Assembly: GCF_008831285.2 (NCBI RefSeq)
Contig: NC_045145.1
Coordinates: forward strand, 14,586,040 to 14,650,039
Reading direction: 5' to 3'
Length of the DNA stretch: 64,000 nt
Source of the DNA: Nymphaea colorata
Taxonomy: Eukaryota; Streptophyta; Magnoliopsida; Nymphaeales; Nymphaeaceae
The position numbers and the translations under genes are program-made. Of this stretch, positions 59,301 to 64,000 are shown piece by piece (position 1 is the stretch's first letter; each line of letters opens with the position of its first letter). Below the pieces are notes generated by a model that saw only the letters and a list, made by a program, of their open reading frames with translations, was not told where the DNA came from and ran no database searches.

Positions 59301-62300
59301 ACGCAACCAATTAAGTCTGCCTCGTGATCCGTGACCACGTTGGGCCGGTGAAAAAGGTTCTTCTTTTTTACTCGTGCTGGTCTTGGAACGACGGATCGGA
59401 TCAGATCCAGAAAAGGAGTTTTTATTTGAATATTTAGTAAGAACAGATTCGATACTGGTTTCGAAAAAAAAAAAAAAAACTGAATAAGGACCCTTTCTAA
59501 TATAAAGCTCAGTTTTACTAATACTAATCAAATAAGAGTTGCTAGATCACAATTTTTTGCGTAAAGTGGAAATAATTTGTAATTTAAAAGAATAATGTTG
59601 ATAGTAGAAACTGTCACCTGTATCCATACCTCCTAACCAGGAGGTGAGCTCGTCGATGAAGATTTCTTGAAAAGGAAAGGCACTTATACGACAAAGGTTA
59701 GAGTTTAATACTTGAATTGTTCCTCTATAACTTCCTAGTGTCCAAGCTTTGAAGTCTTTCCAAGTTTCTGCATATTTAATTAACATGAAGACAACTAATT
59801 GAAAATTAAATAAGGGGGATCAGACTATGACTTATAGTACGAATTGTACATAAAAAAAAAAAACCAACATAGAACAAGTCTTTTTTTGTTTTTACTTCCG
59901 AAAAATGTCCCAAAGTTCACTACTATGGTAAAAACTGGATTAATTGAAGAACAAAGACAGTATTGAGATCTTGACTTACTTTGGTTTATTTCTCAATCAA
60001 AATGCAACTGACATTCAAGTTAAAAAGAAAAAAATGTAAAGCAGTGTAGTTTATACTTAAATATGCCAAAATGTGATGATCTCTATATACGGATTCTTTC
60101 ATTTTTGCATTGTATTTTATAAGGTAAAAAAGGATTGGGTTTTGATGTCATGACACCGAACTAACATAAATGCGTTCTCTACGACAACTAGGCATTGTCT
60201 AAGTTGGGCCGAATCTGGCATCTGACAATTGGGACTTGGATCTGCCAAAGATCCAAGATGCCTTTCCCTGACTTGGATTTGGTAACGAGTTACGAAATGG
60301 TGCGGGTCAGATTAGCGTAGGTATCTGAATCATCTTTATAGCAGCCGTAGTGGTTCGACTGAGACCCGCCAACGCCAAGTTGCGTGGCCCAACTCATTCC
60401 TGCCTTATCTGGGGGTCCACATGACAGGATTTTCATAGGTTGGTAAAAAACAAAAGAGGATATGGTAAAATATATACCAAAAGTACGTTCGAGCGACAAT
60501 TTTGTGCCAAGGAATATAAGGAGCGTGGTCCAAGAGTATATTCCTTTTACCGCCTTTTTTGTATGATAAATAATGGAAATTTTGATTTCTTTGAAAAATA
60601 AATTTTAAAAATACATGAATAGAAATTGGTAGGTGCCATAATTATGAAAAGAAAAAAATGCCGAACTAAATAATTAGGTGTCTTTATTTTTTTTTTCCTG
60701 CCTTTTCTTTCAACTTGAAAAAGATAAAGATGAAATGCTTAGTTGGTTCCTTGGGGGAGCATTTGATTGATTGCCCCCATTGTATGATTCTCATGATTTG
60801 AAAACTATTTATTTAAAATCCAACTCTCCCCCCTCTAATTTTAAATATAATGTTTTCTCAACACAAATAGTAAGCAAGGGTTCCAATCGTGGAATTTACG
60901 TGAGACTAAAGAGCGTTAATTTGATGAACCATAAATTTTACTTTACATCTTTTACCACGTCGTATCCAAATACCCAAATCAGATATAGCACCTGTGCGTT
61001 TGGCACCAATTATCCAAATTAATACATTTAGAGAGGTGGGTAGTTATTGCCTTAACTCCTCCCAAGTAAACAAATTAATGTAATTGAGTGTGACCTACCA
61101 AGGCGCCTGTACAAAAAATAAAGGGACGTATTTAAGTGTATTTAACGATAAAACTGTAGCCTTAACTCTTGAGCGAATTTATAGGTAGAGCATTTGCTAT
61201 TTTATAGGCAAATAAATGACATATAAAAAACTCCCCCACCCTCCCGCCTCCTAATTTAGACATTAAATAAGCCAAGCGAATATGAAGAAGCCAAAAAATA
61301 ATTCTGACAAATGAGGAAGGCGGCTAAGTTATTTGAATATGAATTTCACTTACCAAGGTTGAGTCTAAGTTAAAGTGAATAATACAACTCAAACCTGAAC
61401 ACATATTGCGAATTCCATACGTAGCTCCGGATCCAGATTTGCATTACCCAAGTTTCGATCCGAACGGGGTCCGAAACAGCCGAAGAGTCGACCGCCTCGA
61501 AGAGACGTGGACGGTTCACATTAAGCTTAAAGCAACAAACCTTCCACCGTCAACACATAATGATTCATTGGGGAAATTCCACCGTTTTGTTTCAACTTTT
61601 GTAAAAGTCTCACTTATTAATATTTTATAAAAACCAGAAGCATCGAGCTTTTTTTTTCTAAATCCAGAGTTAAAATAAATGATATGCTAACAAATAAATT
61701 TTGTGTCTGTTAATATATCCAATGTATTGGCCATGAGGAAGCTTCAAGAACCTGGCATATAATGTGCTGGAAGAAGGAAAAAAAAAAAAAAGGGTCATTA
61801 AAAGGATAGAATTGGAGCACTTTCCTGGAATAGGTGACAGATAGGTGGGCCAAAATGTAAATAATTTCGAAAATTAATTGAGCATGGCTGGCCTGCGTTT
61901 CTTGCACGCTGCCTGGCGTGTCACTGGACTTCACGTGACGTCTTCAAAGACGCGAAGATAATTTACTTTTGACTATATAACGGGATAATCAAATTTAAAT
62001 TAAATTTCTCACAAAATAATTATATTCAAAACATATGTTGGTAAGACAAGCCCACATTTCTAAACATAGAGATCCCATTTATATTTTTTAATTATATTCA
62101 AATTTAATGTTTAACCAACCATCATTGTTTTTAAAATTTGGCAAAAAAAATAATAAACTTTCATATCATGCAGGGCAAGGTAGAAAAAAGTTTGGGGAGA
62201 ATTGTGATCATCGCAATCTCCATTGCATGTCTATTCATGGTTGTGCTTCAAAGGCAGTAAAACAGGAAGGCAAAGACACTCGGTATTCCAATAAGGGTAG

Positions 62301-63002
62301 ATCTAATAAAGATACATAGTACCAAAATCAAGAGTTGTCATAGTGGGGAAAATGGAAACGACGTCAAATCTATGTAATTCAAATGGAAAATGTAGGAGTT
62401 GCCATGCTAAATATAATACAATCAGTTTTTACTAGAAACATGTAGAGAAACTATTGAAATAAGTCCTCTCATCTCATATCTAGTATTTTTAAGCATCATA
62501 GTTATTATTTTAAAGAAGAAACAGGCCTGGGGATCGGTCCGGCCCAGCCCAGCCCGACACCCAAAAGCCGAGCTTAGGTTTTGTTTAGTTAAAAAAAATA
62601 TACATTTTAAATATAAAATAATACATAAATATATATTTAAATATAAAATAATACACAAAGCGGGCCGAATACAGCTATGTCGAGCCAACCTGGGCCAGAC
62701 CGAACCCGCAGGCTTGGTACGCGATGCTCCGCACCAGATCGTATAGAGGGGAGAAACCAGTTCTTTCATTCACAGCTGGTCAAAACATCATTTAAAGAGA
62801 TAAAAAAAAGGTAGCCGTAAGATAAATAAAACGTAATTGTGTACACGGTTCAGACTCTTACCAAAATCGGTGATCCGGACTAGATCTGACTATGATGAAG
62901 GAGCATTAGATTCAGATCATCAATCTTTAAAGGGAGAGTAAGAAAATCCATGTTCATCAATCTTTTTGTCCCCAATTTTTGTATCTACCAAATTTTGATA
63001 TA
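59301..63002. other. AT-rich region without a supported gene
   Basis: No coding signal with a recognisable domain. It contains poly(A) runs (59466-59480, 59851-59862, 61779-61791) and, at 62520-62720, a GC-rich phrase family (GGCCCAGCCCAGCCCGAC) bracketing an AT-rich core like that near 44320-44560. Confidence 0.4.
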
Positions 63003-63125
63003 GCTCTTTCTCTTTCTTAACGCTACAAACCCTCTGCTTCGAGGGGAGGGTCTCATTTTATCGGCTCTTTCTCTTTCTTAACGCTACAAACCCTCTACTT
63101 CGAGGGGAGGGTTTCTCAAGCCAGA
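63003..63125. repeat. 61-bp tandem duplication
   Basis: The segment GCTCTTTCTCTTTCTTAACG followed by CTACAAACCCTCT(G/A)CTTCGAGGGG occurs at 63003 and again at 63064. Confidence 0.88.
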
Positions 63126-63340
63126 GGAAACCCTCTCAAGCGGGGCGGAGGGATTCAGAGTTCAGAGAAAACCCTCTGCCTCGAGGCAAAAGGTTTCCTC
63201 TGCAAATCCTCTGCCTCGAGGCAGAGAGGTTCAAAGTTTCTTTGGCACTTTCTCTTCGAGGTGGAGGATTTTTTTGAAAACCCTCCGCGTTGAGGCGGAG
63301 AGTTGCGTCGAGGTAGCTCGCCTTGAGGCGGATGGTTTCA
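63126..63340. repeat. Cluster of CTCGAGGC-centred palindromic repeats
   Basis: Degenerate units built on AAACCCTCTGCCTCGAGGC recur four or more times. One copy holds a perfect 18-base palindrome, CTCTGCCTCGAGGCAGAG (63209-63226). Further units read CCTCCGCGTTGAGGCGG and CTCGCCTTGAGGCGG. Open frames across this block on the minus strand reflect the repeat. Confidence 0.8.
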
Positions 63341-64000
63341 GAAAAACCTTCTTTATAGAGAAATACTTTTTCGTTCCAGCTCTCTCTCGACGAAACCTTC
63401 GCCCACCGCCACTGTCTCTCCCTTTCCTTTTCTTCTCCTGCAATGCAACCTGTTTCATCCGAGCTCCCCTCTTCTCCATAGGTACACATTCGCCTTTCTT
63501 ACCGTGAACCAGAGCTCCAAGCGGAAGGTCCAATTTCATGGGCACCATCACCACGAGGCTCAGCTTCGGCATGAGGCAGTTCAACAACATCTCGAACTGG
63601 CGCTATTCGTCGGGCAGCTGGTAATCTATTGAGCAGTCTACCAATCTATGGTCGAGAGCTTTTCTTTTGCTAGGAATCTCTAAGAATTCTACTCTGGCTT
63701 CATCACTGTGCCATGTCATGCTACATATAGATATATCTTTATTTACCTTCGATATTTTTGTGAGGAAGGGGAGAAATTTCAAGTTCTTACTATCAGTTGA
63801 CCGAAAGGAATTTTGAAAGACCTTCGATATGAGCAATGAGGAGAAGTTCAATGAAGTTGAGAAATGTTGGGAAAGGATATTACATTGATTTGATCTTGAG
63901 ATTGATAGCAGTTATTTCTTATTTTTCTATCCTGGTTTAGGTTTTTTTAATTGTTATTTGTTTGCCTTGTAATTGTTTTGAGATTACATAAAAAAAGGAT
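63341..64000. other. Right end of window, no supported gene
   Basis: Short open frames on both strands, including a minus-strand 82-codon stretch at 63603-63851 without a known domain. The sequence is cut by the window edge. Confidence 0.35.

Noticed and set aside
63136-63590. Minus-strand frames of 117 and 119 codons
   Set aside because: They run through the CTCGAGGC repeat cluster and mirror its periodicity.

Overview
This window is nuclear DNA of a flowering plant. Its genes are split by spliceosomal introns with GT-AG borders, the coding families are plant or plastid ones, and there are microsatellites, an LTR retrotransposon and degraded gene copies. The species cannot be named from this sequence. 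The long AT-rich introns and the mix of GC-rich and AT-rich coding exons do not decide between lineages.

Layout: a 6-phosphogluconolactonase-like gene with three exons (1701-4704, +) converges on a 22-exon gene for the chloroplast elongation factor 4/LepA GTPase (7032-21973, -). All LepA exons could be joined in frame into 687 residues; one of its introns has a GC-AG border and another carries a MITE. Upstream of LepA lies a repeat-rich block (22.5-29.3 kb). It holds a 300-bp direct repeat in two copies, a broken copy of LepA exon 4 with its intron flanks, and a decayed Ty1/Copia element (23380-28306, 327-bp LTRs, 5-bp target duplication) that landed inside a 64-bp tandem repeat.

From 29.3 to 34.2 kb there are two paralogous intronless small-protein genes (69 and 70 residues) sharing N- and C-terminal blocks, followed by a degenerate tandem duplication of the downstream sequence. 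From 35.4 to 36.7 kb an EF-hand (calmodulin-like) gene fragment has been amplified into about eight 149-bp units, each with a stop inside the calcium-binding loop.

The right half holds an MRS2/MGT-type magnesium transporter (38348-43461, +, four exons, closest in memory to MRS2-4/MGT6), an intronless PLS-class PPR protein (46209-47867, +), a decayed receptor-like cytoplasmic kinase (48390-49479, -) and an intronless DUF1644 zinc-finger protein (53683-54801, -) that probably has a 4-kb intron in its 5' UTR. The last 5 kb shows no gene I can support, only repeats.

The genes are unrelated housekeeping and organelle-directed functions and do not form a pathway. The points most worth following up are the small-protein pair, the EF-hand-derived array, the lactonase with substituted active-site positions, and the LepA fragment next to its parent.
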